NCBI RefSeq assembly: GCF_030285785.1
Contig: NZ_CP127247.1
Span: 434,001-498,000, forward strand
DNA from: Parasedimentitalea psychrophila
GTDB lineage: Bacteria; Pseudomonadota; Alphaproteobacteria; Rhodobacterales; Rhodobacteraceae
Direction: 5' to 3'
Length of the DNA stretch: 64,000 nt
Positions 52,054 through 60,456 of the stretch are shown here, piece by piece; position 1 is the stretch's first letter, and each line of letters opens with the position of its first letter. Made by a program: the position numbers and the translations under genes. The notes beneath the pieces are model-generated. The model did not search any database. It saw nothing but the letters and a program-made list of their open reading frames with translations, and had not been told where the DNA came from.

Positions 52054-53313
52054 TTACTTGGAGTAATATTCGTTCAGGATTTTTTGCTCGGCCTCGGCGG
52101 CAATGGCCAGACTTTCGGCAATCGGCTGATTTTCAATATCGGTACGTGCCACCATATCGACCAATACCTGCCGCTGCGAGCTTTCGTTGGCAAAAACTGT
52201 CGTGTGTGCGTAGGCTAATCCTTTGATAAATGGCCCAAAAACAGGATCATTGGCGTTGGTCTCGGTTAGCCCAACCGAAGGTTTTGCCGGCAATTCACCC
52301 ACCACGTCCAGCCAGATCTGCATCGCCGCATCCGAGGTGATATAGGACATGAACTTTAGTGAGGCCTCGTACTTCTCTCCCTCGGCCTTGGTGGTCACTG
52401 CATTGACCCAATAAGAGGAATAGTTGGACTGGGTCCCATCAACAGCGGCGGGCAATTCAGCAACGCCCCACTTCAACCCGCGGATTGCCTTAAGCGACCC
52501 AATGCGGAATGAGCCGTCGATGTGCATTCCTGCCCTGCCCGCTTTAAACGCGGCTTGGGGTTCATCCATAAAGCCCGAGGCTGTAACCCCGTGCAGCTTT
52601 TCCAGATCAGTATAATACTGCAATGCGGCGGCCCCAGCCTCACTGTTGTAGGACACAGTATCGTAGCCATCATTATACGGCGTACCGCCAAACTGGCGGA
52701 TCAAACCTTCGCGAAACCAATGATGGTCCTGCGCGGTCATGCCAGTGGTAATTCCCACCTGAGTGATATTTCCCGCGCCGTCGCGCTTGGTCAGCTTTTT
52801 TGCAACCTCGATCAATTCGTCCAGATCGGCAGGTGGTGCAGTAATACCGGCCTCGTCAAACAGGCGCTGGTTATAAAACAGCGCCAAGCTGCGTACGGCT
52901 GTGGGCAGTGCATAATAGGCACCGTCCTTTTTCATCGCCTGAACCATCGGGAAGAAGTCTTTGTCGATTTCCGATGGCGAAAAAGCTTCGACCGGCAGGG
53001 GCTGAATCAAGTCGGCAGCGATGTAGTCATTCAACCAACCATAGAACAATTGCACAACGTCCGGGCCTTCTCCTGCAGGAATGGCGGCAGCAACTTTGGT
53101 GCGATAATCTGCGTAGGGAAAGTGGGTCATCTTAACAGTAATACCAGGGTTCTCGGCCTCGAACCCCTCAATCAGCTGCTCCATCGCCGTTACGCGGGCA
53201 TCATAATAATATTGCCAATACTGAATCTCAACGTCTGCAGTGGCCGAAGAGGCAAGCAGTGCTGAGGATGCTGTCAGGCTGGCGACGACCAATCCTTTGA
53301 ATGTCTTCATCAT
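52054..53313 (-). CDS. CUT1-type ABC transporter substrate-binding protein
   Basis: The 419-residue SBP_bac_1 protein has a signal peptide (TASSALLASSATADVE) and mature-domain features IPAGEGPDVVQLFYGW, FKAGRAGMHIDGSF and AMQIWLDVVGELPAKP. GGAGAAAG precedes the ATG at 53313. It is the first gene of the amino-sugar transporter operon, divergent from the ROK repressor, with the operator between them. The expected ligand is an amino sugar or an amino-sugar-containing oligomer, by context only. Confidence 0.88.
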   Translation of the reverse strand: MMKTFKGLVVASLTASSALLASSATADVEIQYWQYYYDARVTAMEQLIEGFEAENPGITVKMTHFPYADYRTKVAAAIPAGEGPDVVQLFYGWLNDYIAADLIQPLPVEAFSPSEIDKDFFPMVQAMKKDGAYYALPTAVRSLALFYNQRLFDEAGITAPPADLDELIEVAKKLTKRDGAGNITQVGITTGMTAQDHHWFREGLIRQFGGTPYNDGYDTVSYNSEAGAAALQYYTDLEKLHGVTASGFMDEPQAAFKAGRAGMHIDGSFRIGSLKAIRGLKWGVAELPAAVDGTQSNYSSYWVNAVTTKAEGEKYEASLKFMSYITSDAAMQIWLDVVGELPAKPSVGLTETNANDPVFGPFIKGLAYAHTTVFANESSQRQVLVDMVARTDIENQPIAESLAIAAEAEQKILNEYYSK

Positions 53314-53390
53314 GGGCTTTCTCCAAGTTGCGTGTCTGGCTCCGCGATAATACCGGAGGTGTGCATCATTTCGCTGTTCTGGAAACCGTA

Positions 53391-53430
53391 TTAACTCAAC
53401 TTGCTTGAATTATCAAGTTATTTGAGTTAA
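53391..53430. promoter_or_regulatory. 40-bp nested palindrome, likely ROK operator
   Basis: Outer arms TTAACTCAA (53391) and TTGAGTTAA (53422) are perfect. Inside them CTTGA-ATTA-TCAAG (53404-53417) forms a second palindrome. It lies 10 bp before the ROK gene and about 78 bp before the divergent binding-protein gene, so one site can repress both. Confidence 0.75.
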
Positions 53431-53439
53431 TGCTCTGAC

Positions 53440-54609
53440 ATGACTTCATCACCCACCTTAAAGGGCAGCAATGCCGAACGCTCGCGGACCCGAAACAGAA
53501 TTGCTGTGTTGGGCAAGATTCACCACTCAGGAGAGTTGGGACGGGCGGAATTGGCCCGTGGTTTAGACCTGAGCGTGCAGGCGGTCAGTAATATCATTGC
53601 CGACCTGCTTGGGGATGGAATGCTGGTAGAAAAAGGCGCGCGTTCTGCGGGACGCGGGTTGCCGGCGGTGCAATACGGAATAAACCCGACCGGTGGGTAT
53701 GCGTTGGGCATCGAGATCCGGCCAACGGTGATCTATGCTGCGATGTTAGATCTACTTGGCGACACAGTTTTTACCCATCGCTCCACCATTGGTGATGCAC
53801 AACCAGATGCGGTCGTTCCAGAGGTGACGCGGCTGCGGGATCTGGCACTGCAAGCTGTACCAAAGGCCAGGGATCGCCTGCTGGGGGCCGGCATCGTAAT
53901 GCCCGGGCCCTTTGGGGCCACAGGCCTTTCCGGCCGCGAAACGGATTTACCCAACTGGCAAAATGTCAATCCAACTGAACTGTTCCAAACGGCACTCAAC
54001 CTGCCAATTGAAGTCAGCAACGACGCCAACGCCGCTGCCATGTCTGAACGCATATCTGGATGCGCTCAAGGCTTGGGCAGTTTTGGGTACTTATACTTTG
54101 GCAGTGGACTTGGCCTTGGGCTGGTCAGTCAGGGTCACTTGATCCGTGGTGCGTTTGGCAACGCAGGCGAGATTGGCCACATCCCAGTGCCAACGCCGCG
54201 GGGCTCGGCCCCTCTGGAAACCCGGCTCAGCAGAATGTCAGTCCAGCATCACCTGGAGTTGGCAGGCCAGGAAGACGTTGATTTCGAAGCTCTTGAAGCA
54301 CTGTATGTCCAGTCGAACCCTGATCTGATGACGTGGTTACGTTCAGCAACAGATGCCTTGGGTCACGCGACACAAATTATCGAAAACATCTTTGATCCGC
54401 GTACCATTATTCTGGGCGGGGCCATGCCCGAGACAATCCTACAGCATCTGGTAAACAATGTGGTCCTGAACAGCGCATCAGTATCCCAGCGGAATGACAA
54501 CTCTCAACCGCGTCTTCAGTGTGGCGCGTCTGGACGGCTGGTTGCCACTTTAGGGGCTGCTGCGTTGATCCTGAACAGGCGCCTCACACCCAACGCCGCC
54601 GACCTATAA
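53440..54609 (+). CDS. ROK-family transcriptional repressor (NagC/XylR type)
   Basis: The 389-residue protein has an N-terminal winged HTH (ARGLDLSVQAVSNIIADLLGDGML, then GRGLPAVQY) and a ROK domain with GYALGIEIRPT and NDANAAAMSER. Where most ROK proteins have the zinc-binding CxCGxxGCxE, this one has TPRGSAPLETRLS, so the metal site is lost. The domain still has the sugar pocket features and GHIPVPT. It probably senses the transported sugar and controls the divergent operon and its own gene plus the PIG-L gene 26 bp downstream. Confidence 0.87.
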   Translation: MTSSPTLKGSNAERSRTRNRIAVLGKIHHSGELGRAELARGLDLSVQAVSNIIADLLGDGMLVEKGARSAGRGLPAVQYGINPTGGYALGIEIRPTVIYAAMLDLLGDTVFTHRSTIGDAQPDAVVPEVTRLRDLALQAVPKARDRLLGAGIVMPGPFGATGLSGRETDLPNWQNVNPTELFQTALNLPIEVSNDANAAAMSERISGCAQGLGSFGYLYFGSGLGLGLVSQGHLIRGAFGNAGEIGHIPVPTPRGSAPLETRLSRMSVQHHLELAGQEDVDFEALEALYVQSNPDLMTWLRSATDALGHATQIIENIFDPRTIILGGAMPETILQHLVNNVVLNSASVSQRNDNSQPRLQCGASGRLVATLGAAALILNRRLTPNAADL

Positions 54610-54635
54610 TTAAAACCCATCTCAGTGGAGCCCCT

Positions 54636-56999
54636 ATGTCTTTGACCGATCCCGAGCGCCTGGCGGCTGAACGTTTGACGCCACAGATTTTGCAGCTTTG
54701 GCGTGCCCTCGTGCCATTGAAGTCAGTAATTTCGTTCATGAGTACCGGCGCACACCCCGACGATGAAAAGTCTGACATACTGGCGGCACTGTCTTTCCGC
54801 GATGGGTTTGACCTTAGCTATGCTTGCTCAACGCGGGGAGAAGGCGGGCAAAATGATATCGGTACCGAAGCAAGTGAGGCACTGGGCACCCTGCGCACGG
54901 CCGAAATGGAACGCGCCTGTGATATCCTGAACATGCGCATGTACTGGCACTGCGAGGACCCGCAAGACAGTATTTTCGATTTTGGGTTCTCCAAGTCTGG
55001 AGTCGAAACTCTTGGAAAATGGGGCCACAAACGACTGTTAAAGCGGTTTGTCGAGATCGTCCGAACTGAGCGCCCTGATATCATGTGTCCGACCTTCTTG
55101 GATGTCCCGGGGCAACATGGGCATCATCGCGCGATGACCCAAGCCGCCTTCGAAGTCACGAGTTTGGCGGCAGATCCGAACTACGCAGAAAGCGACCTAC
55201 CGGTCTGGCAGGTCAGAAAACTCTACCTGCCAGCCTTTTCCGGCGCAGGCCAGGCCTATGACGACGATCTACCGCCACCGCCGGTGACGCTGACAGTCCA
55301 GGTCAAGGGGGTCGAGCCGCACACCGGCTGGAGCTTTGCCCGGATCGGACAGCAGAGTCGAGCGTTCCATTTGACCCAGGCAATGGGGCGTTGGGTTTCA
55401 GCGGACGACGAAAAGGACTGGCCACTCCATTTGGCGCAAAGCCATGTTGCTGGACCCGACACAGATCTGCATTCGGGGCTTGCGTCCACTCTGGCTGATA
55501 TCGATGAGCCTGCGCTGAACCCTGTCCTCCGCGAAGCTCAGAATAATATTACGGCCGCTATAGCAGCCTTTCCTGATGGGGCGAAAATTCTGCCACTGGC
55601 CTGTTCTGCATTGCGCTACATCCGCGATGCAATCCAGGTTTGCCCTGACCAAGCCCGTGGAGACATTCTGCACAAACTGACCCGCAAAGAGACGCAGCTA
55701 TCACACTTGATCACAATTGCCGCCGGTGTCCAGGTCCATGCCCGTCTCGACAAGTCCTACTTAAATGCGGGTGATGGAGTTGAGATAACAACCGAATTGC
55801 GTCCAGGCATGGTCGAGACCATCGCTGTCAAATCAGCATTGCCGAAGGGGTGGTCACAGGATCAAAACAGGCTCATCACGACGGTGGATGTGCAGGTCAC
55901 AGACCCCTACCCTTCGTTCTATCTGCCAGACACACCCAGGTTGCCCTGCATCGAGGCAAGTCTAGTGGTGCATGGCGAACAAATTGTCCGCCGGTTTGCA
56001 TTTGAGACTCCGCCGGTTGTACTGCCTGCTTATTCAGCAGCGATCACCCCCGATGCAGATGTTATCAACTCGGCAGTGGCAGATCGCACGCTGACGATAG
56101 CGGTAAAAGACATTTTTCCGCCAACGGCAAAGGTCTCGCTCTTGCTTCCGGACCACTGGCAGGCAACCAAGACAGAGACTGGATTCATTGTGACAGCCCC
56201 TGACGATGTCTCCGAAGGCCGATACAGCCTCGGGCTGTTACTGGATGGCCGACCTGCGCAGCAAGTCCGTAAGATCAAATACTCTCACATTGATCCACGT
56301 GCAGTTATCAGCCCGGCAGAATTGAGCATTCAAGTCGTTCACGTGGCGCTTCCAGATGTGCGGGTTGGCTACATTGGCGGTGGCAATGATCGGGTTGATC
56401 ATTGGCTCGACCGGCTGGGCGTCGATGTTGCTGCCGTTAGCGACGACAATCTCAAAAGTGACACCGCGCTTGCAAGGTTTGACACTTTGGTCATTGGAAT
56501 TTTTGCCCTAAAGTTTCGCGACGGTTTGGCGGAGCAAATGCCGCGATTGCATAGATGGTGCGAACGAGGCGGCACTTTGCTGACCCTATACCACCGGCCA
56601 TGGGACAATTGGGATCCGGACCGCAGCCCACCCCGACCGCTTGAAATTGGCCAACCATCGCTTCGCTGGCGGGTTACAGATGAGACGGCAAAGGTCGACG
56701 TTCTGCAACCAAATTCTCCACTGATGACCCGTCCAAACCAAATCACAGACGCCGACTGGGAGAACTGGCAAAAAGAACGCGGGTTGTATTTTGCCAAACA
56801 ATGGGATCCGGCTTATCTTCCTATTTTGTCAATGGCAGACCCCAAAGAGCAGCCTTTGCAAGGCGCGCTTCTTTGCGCAGATATTGGCAAGGGCCGGCAC
56901 ATTCATACTTCGCTTATCCTACATCATCAGATGGAAAAAACCACTCCGGGTGCCTTTCGGATAATGGCCAACCTGCTGGCAAAACGGGACGTTTTATGA
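54636..56999 (+). CDS. Large PIG-L/LmbE-family deacetylase with C-terminal extension
   Basis: From the ATG at 54636 (GTGGAGC upstream) the protein has 787 residues. The first 250 form a PIG-L/LmbE domain with the zinc motif GAHPDDEKSD and the third ligand in GQHGHHRA. These enzymes deacetylate N-acetylglucosamine-type residues. The middle is beta-rich, and the last 220 residues (VGYIGGGNDRVDHWL, FDTLVIGIFALKF, RWCERGGTLLTLYH) resemble a class I amidotransferase/ThuA-like fold. It follows the ROK repressor and fits the amino-sugar theme. There is no signal peptide, so action on an imported glycoconjugate in the cytoplasm is likely. Confidence 0.75.
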   Translation: MSLTDPERLAAERLTPQILQLWRALVPLKSVISFMSTGAHPDDEKSDILAALSFRDGFDLSYACSTRGEGGQNDIGTEASEALGTLRTAEMERACDILNMRMYWHCEDPQDSIFDFGFSKSGVETLGKWGHKRLLKRFVEIVRTERPDIMCPTFLDVPGQHGHHRAMTQAAFEVTSLAADPNYAESDLPVWQVRKLYLPAFSGAGQAYDDDLPPPPVTLTVQVKGVEPHTGWSFARIGQQSRAFHLTQAMGRWVSADDEKDWPLHLAQSHVAGPDTDLHSGLASTLADIDEPALNPVLREAQNNITAAIAAFPDGAKILPLACSALRYIRDAIQVCPDQARGDILHKLTRKETQLSHLITIAAGVQVHARLDKSYLNAGDGVEITTELRPGMVETIAVKSALPKGWSQDQNRLITTVDVQVTDPYPSFYLPDTPRLPCIEASLVVHGEQIVRRFAFETPPVVLPAYSAAITPDADVINSAVADRTLTIAVKDIFPPTAKVSLLLPDHWQATKTETGFIVTAPDDVSEGRYSLGLLLDGRPAQQVRKIKYSHIDPRAVISPAELSIQVVHVALPDVRVGYIGGGNDRVDHWLDRLGVDVAAVSDDNLKSDTALARFDTLVIGIFALKFRDGLAEQMPRLHRWCERGGTLLTLYHRPWDNWDPDRSPPRPLEIGQPSLRWRVTDETAKVDVLQPNSPLMTRPNQITDADWENWQKERGLYFAKQWDPAYLPILSMADPKEQPLQGALLCADIGKGRHIHTSLILHHQMEKTTPGAFRIMANLLAKRDVL

Positions 57000-57035
57000 C
57001 CATCGATGCGTTTGCAAAATTGATGGTGCTGTCAT

Positions 57036-57342
57036 GTGTGGACGGCTCCGGTTGCGCAAGGGTTGATTTGAACTGATTTTGATCGTTGCAGGTTGCGGTA
57101 ATGTGTTCGGCCTTTGTTTGCGGTTCATATAACCGCTGGCCCCCCTTTCGGCAGATTGCTTCGCAATCGCCTGCCGGGCAGTGGATGAAGTCCGCTTGCC
57201 AGGTCCCAATCAGACCAGCGAGCATTATAGCCCAGACAGCACCTCGGGGTGTCCCGGCGGCGGTTCCTTTCGATCATCATCACTCACGTCTGCCCTTGCA
57301 TCTCATCGCGGCGTAGTCAGGCGCCGCATGTACCTCCTTCGT
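57036..57342 (-). ncRNA. Non-coding tail of IS1111-type element 2, candidate guide RNA region
   Basis: Downstream of the transposase stop there is no supported frame. The tail shares blocks with that of element 1 and contains palindromic module D at the same offset. IS1111-group guide RNAs are known to come from this position; expression here is inferred. Confidence 0.35.
57143..57184 (+). repeat. Palindromic module D in IS1111-type tail
   Basis: CCCTTTCGG, hairpin GATTGC-TTC-GCAATC, then CTGCCGGGCAGTGG. The outer parts agree with modules A, B, C and E while the central stem differs in sequence but keeps its pairing. Confidence 0.75.
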
Positions 57343-58363
57343 TCAGATGGCCGGTGTGGCCTTGTAGCTTTCTCCCTTGGCGAGCAGCGCCCATGCGGTA
57401 CGGGCGGTCTTGTCGGCGATGGCGACGGTGACAATCCGGGTCGGCTTGCGCTCCAGGAATGATCGGACCCAAGCGCCCGTTCGGGTGTCAGTGGTTGGCG
57501 CCTGCCGTGTGACGGAGGTGGCACCGACATCCAGCAACCGGCGCAGGTAGCCGTTCCCCATCTTCGAAAAATGCCCGAGCTAATCCTTGCCCCCCGACGA
57601 ATTTTGTCTGGCCCAAGGCCGAGGTAAGCTGCAAACTGTCGGCCGGATTTGAAGACAGTCGGATCGGGCACGCTGGCAGCTAGCGCTGTCGCCGTGATAA
57701 GGCCGACAGCCGGGATTGTCTCGAGCCGTTGGCTCGCAGCGTTATGCCGATGCCACGCCAGAAGTTGGCGCTCAATCTTACGGACTTCTTGTTCCAAGCC
57801 GTTGAGTTGTGTCGCCAAAGCCTGGAGAGCAGACAGGGCTGTCTCGGGCAATTTGATATCACCTTCATCTGTTAGGCAAATGACAAGTTCAGCAACCTTT
57901 CGGCCCCCTGTGCGGCGATGATCCCAAATTCGGCGAAGTACGCACGGATGGCATTCAGGATCATCGTGCGCTGTCGCATCAGCAAGTCACGAGACCGGTG
58001 CAGCACAAGAACGCCCTGTTGCTCCTCGGTCTTGATGGGCACGAACCGCATGTTCGGTCGCATGACAGCCTCGCAGATGGCTTCCGCATCTGCAGCATCG
58101 TTCTTTTGCCGTTTGACGTATGGCTTTACATAGGCGGGCGGGATCAACCGCACATCATGTCCAAGCGCCGCAATCTCACGCGCCCAATGATGCGATGTGG
58201 CACAGGCCTCCATGCCGATCAAGCAGGGTTCCAGTTTCGACAGGAAATTCAGAACAGCGCCACGGCGCAGCTTCTTTTGCAAAACCACGACGCCATTTGT
58301 GTCTATGCCGTGAATTTGAAAAACGGACTTGGCGAGATCAATCCCGAGTGTTGTAATACACAT
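57343..58363 (-). pseudogene. IS1111-type transposase with frameshifts
   Basis: The ATG at 58363 starts ITTLGIDLAKSVFQIHG; VKPYVKRQKNDAADAEAICEA and the rest of the DEDD domain are intact. Near 57872 the frame breaks (LLNLSFA stop, continuing as LPETALSALQALATQL). The second domain has IPAVGLITATALAASV and FAAYLGLGP. A further shift near 57570 separates the end, MGNGYLRRLLDVGATSVTR to KGESYKATPAI. The element is therefore probably inactive. Confidence 0.85.
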
Positions 58364-58494
58364 TGTGGATGGCTCTTTCTCTCTGTTGGTTCTTAACAGA
58401 ACCAGCATGGCACATTGCGATGCCGTTCCGGTGGAGCCGTCCACACCATCAGACCAATTCGAACTGGTCTCAGTTTACCGCCAAAAACAGGAAC

Positions 58495-58908
58495 CTATAC
58501 TGAACAAAGTTGACACCACTTGGCGAGAGCGGCGGTGCGGTTGAGCCTGAAACTGTCGCATAAAGAAAAGAGGCGTTCCTGATTGAAGTGGTTGCAGGCC
58601 GACGAGTGGACCGAGACGAATTTCTGTAAACTTCGCATACGACGAAAGCGCAGCATTGCCCGTTCTCGTCGTCGAAACGGAAGGTGGGAATTCTCAGCGT
58701 GGTTATTCAGCCAACGGCCGGTTTCTTGTCGGTCAGCATTGCCGATGACCTTCATCACGGCGCCGTAAGACCGCAGTAGATCGGTCACAATGACATGTGG
58801 CGGACCAAAGCGCTTCATTGTTTTTCTGAGGAATTTCAATGCCGCTTTGCGGTCACGGCGCTTGGTGACATGGCTTTCAAGCACCTCGTCCTCGTGATCC
58901 ACGGCCTG
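58495..58908 (-). pseudogene. IS6-family transposase, C-terminal part only
   Basis: The frame starts within AVDHEDEVLESHVTKRRDRKAALKFL and continues through FGPPHVIVTDLLRSYGAVMK (second D) and HAENSHLPFRRRERAMLRF (E region). The N-terminal HTH and first D are deleted up to the terminal repeat at 58924. Confidence 0.8.
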
Positions 58909-58950
58909 CCCGCCTCAAGTCGATTTCCTCTGCCAGGGCATCTGGAAACG

Positions 58951-60456
58951 CTAAGTGCGCCGCCTGCCCTCTTCAACCAAGTTTTGTCTCACTGGCCCAG
59001 CTGGAAAGCTTGAGCTGAAAATCTCGGAAGTATCAGGGTGGCCAAGGGTTCGTTCCGGATATTTTGCCATCATTCCTTCAAATTGCGCTTGTGCTTTTTT
59101 CTGAGCTGACGCGTTGTCGACACCGTTGATCTCACGATTTCTCATCACAAATACACCCGCAATCATCACATCACTTACATCGCGGCCACAGCCGTTCAAA
59201 AGGATGGTCTGGATCGGGTCGATGAGTTGCCCCATGGCAGGATCGTCCAATCGGATCACATTGAGATCGGCGGCTGAACCGGGTTGAAGACGACCAAGGT
59301 CGGATCGGCCAAGCGCATCGGCCCCGCCGACCGTCGCAGCAGAGTATAGATCCGCGGCAGTGGCCGCGCCGGGATTTTCTTCGGCAATCCGTGCCGTCAT
59401 CACGCCCAAAGCCATGTTGGCGATCATGTCCGGTGGGTGCGTGTCGGTACCAAGTCCGATACCGACACCGAGATCGCGGAACTTTCGGAACGACTTCATG
59501 ATCCGCCCGCCACGGGCCATCACCAATGGGCAATGGGCCAATGCGGCTCCTGAATTCACCAGGATCGACGTATCGGGCGCGTCATAGGCGATTCCATTCA
59601 GTCCAGACAGGAAAAGGCCGTGCGGCAGCACTGTCTTGTCATTGAAGAAATGCACATCGCGCAGCAACTCCAGCGGACTTTTACCGTGTTGGGCCAGAAC
59701 CTTGTCATATTCCATCCGGCTTTGGCAGCAGTGCAGCCTGACAGGTATATCCAGCGCACGACCAAGCTCGCCGGTGCGCAAAAGCAGTTCGGGCGTGCAG
59801 GTCTCAATTCGATCAGGGGCAAGCATGGTGCGGATCAGACCCTTGGCGCGGCCCTCGAACTGTTCAGCAAATCGCTCGGCTTGCGCAAGGCCGGCCAACC
59901 CTTTTTCTTCATCATAGTGAAATGAAATATCTCCACTGACGTCGTCGACAACCAGGTTTCCGGTTCGGTAGGCAGGGCCAAGATAAACCCGGAGTCCGAG
60001 CTCTTCTGCGGCCTGTGCGGCCTGAGCAAACTCTTCGTAGGTCTCACCCCAGGCACGATAGAACAGCGAGGCGATCGGCAGCGCCGTGGTGATCCCGTTC
60101 CTAATCAACCGGCTGAATGCATAGCGCTTTTGAAAAGCCAGTTCGTCCGGGGAATACATTTCCCTGGGCCCGGCATCGATATAACTTTGTGGCCAGACGC
60201 GGCCTTTTCGTTCGGGCGGTTGATTGTCGTATCCCAGAACCGTGGTGTCGAGATCACCAAGGGCATCCAGATCGACAAAGCCGGGACCAATCAGGGCGGC
60301 GCCGAATTCGACCGTTTCGGCAACGTCACCGTCAAATTGGTAGCCCACATGCAGGACCTTGTCGCCCTCAACCACGACCACGCCATTGCGGTACATGCAA
60401 TGGGCACCGTCTTGGTGACCAACAACCCAATCGGCCGTCATCAAAATCCGCTTCAT
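58951..60456 (-). CDS. Amidohydrolase-superfamily protein (chlorohydrolase type) lacking HxH
   Basis: The 501-residue protein has the family architecture: an N-terminal beta-sandwich (MTADWVVGHQDGAHC), then the barrel with PVRLHCCQS, HGLFLSG, AHCPLVMARGG and GLGTDTHPPD carrying the usual histidines and aspartate. The conserved HxH after the first strand (GFVDTHTH in relatives) is replaced by GFVDLDALGDLD. One side of the metal site is therefore changed, as in some chlorohydrolase-annotated proteins I recall. Its start overlaps the stop of the CodA-like gene. Its 3' end lies against the IS6 relic (58939) but looks complete. Confidence 0.75.
   Translation of the reverse strand: MKRILMTADWVVGHQDGAHCMYRNGVVVVEGDKVLHVGYQFDGDVAETVEFGAALIGPGFVDLDALGDLDTTVLGYDNQPPERKGRVWPQSYIDAGPREMYSPDELAFQKRYAFSRLIRNGITTALPIASLFYRAWGETYEEFAQAAQAAEELGLRVYLGPAYRTGNLVVDDVSGDISFHYDEEKGLAGLAQAERFAEQFEGRAKGLIRTMLAPDRIETCTPELLLRTGELGRALDIPVRLHCCQSRMEYDKVLAQHGKSPLELLRDVHFFNDKTVLPHGLFLSGLNGIAYDAPDTSILVNSGAALAHCPLVMARGGRIMKSFRKFRDLGVGIGLGTDTHPPDMIANMALGVMTARIAEENPGAATAADLYSAATVGGADALGRSDLGRLQPGSAADLNVIRLDDPAMGQLIDPIQTILLNGCGRDVSDVMIAGVFVMRNREINGVDNASAQKKAQAQFEGMMAKYPERTLGHPDTSEIFSSSFPAGPVRQNLVEEGRRRT

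Larger units (their letters stand above)
57036..58446 (-). mobile_element. IS1111-type (IS110 family) element 2
   Basis: Terminal inverted repeats GTGTGGACGGCTCC lie at 57036-57049 and 58433-58446. Total length is 1.41 kb, with the transposase on the minus strand and a 307-bp non-coding tail. It is inserted 10 bp inside the terminal repeat of the IS6 relic. Confidence 0.75.
57025..58939 (-). mobile_element. IS6-family relic (copy 2), interrupted by an IS1111-type element
   Basis: The left end GGTGCTGTCA (57025-57034) equals that of copy 1. It is cut by the IS1111-type element and resumes at about 58447 with TCAGACCAATTCG, matching TCAGGCGAATTCG in copy 1. The right end TTTCCTCTGCCAGGGC lies at 58924-58939. 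The transposase N-terminal half is deleted. Confidence 0.65.

Noticed and set aside
54519-54635. Extended start of the PIG-L protein inside the ROK gene
   Set aside because: The extra 39 residues are not PIG-L-like and overlap the ROK coding region; the ATG at 54636 has GTGGAG upstream.
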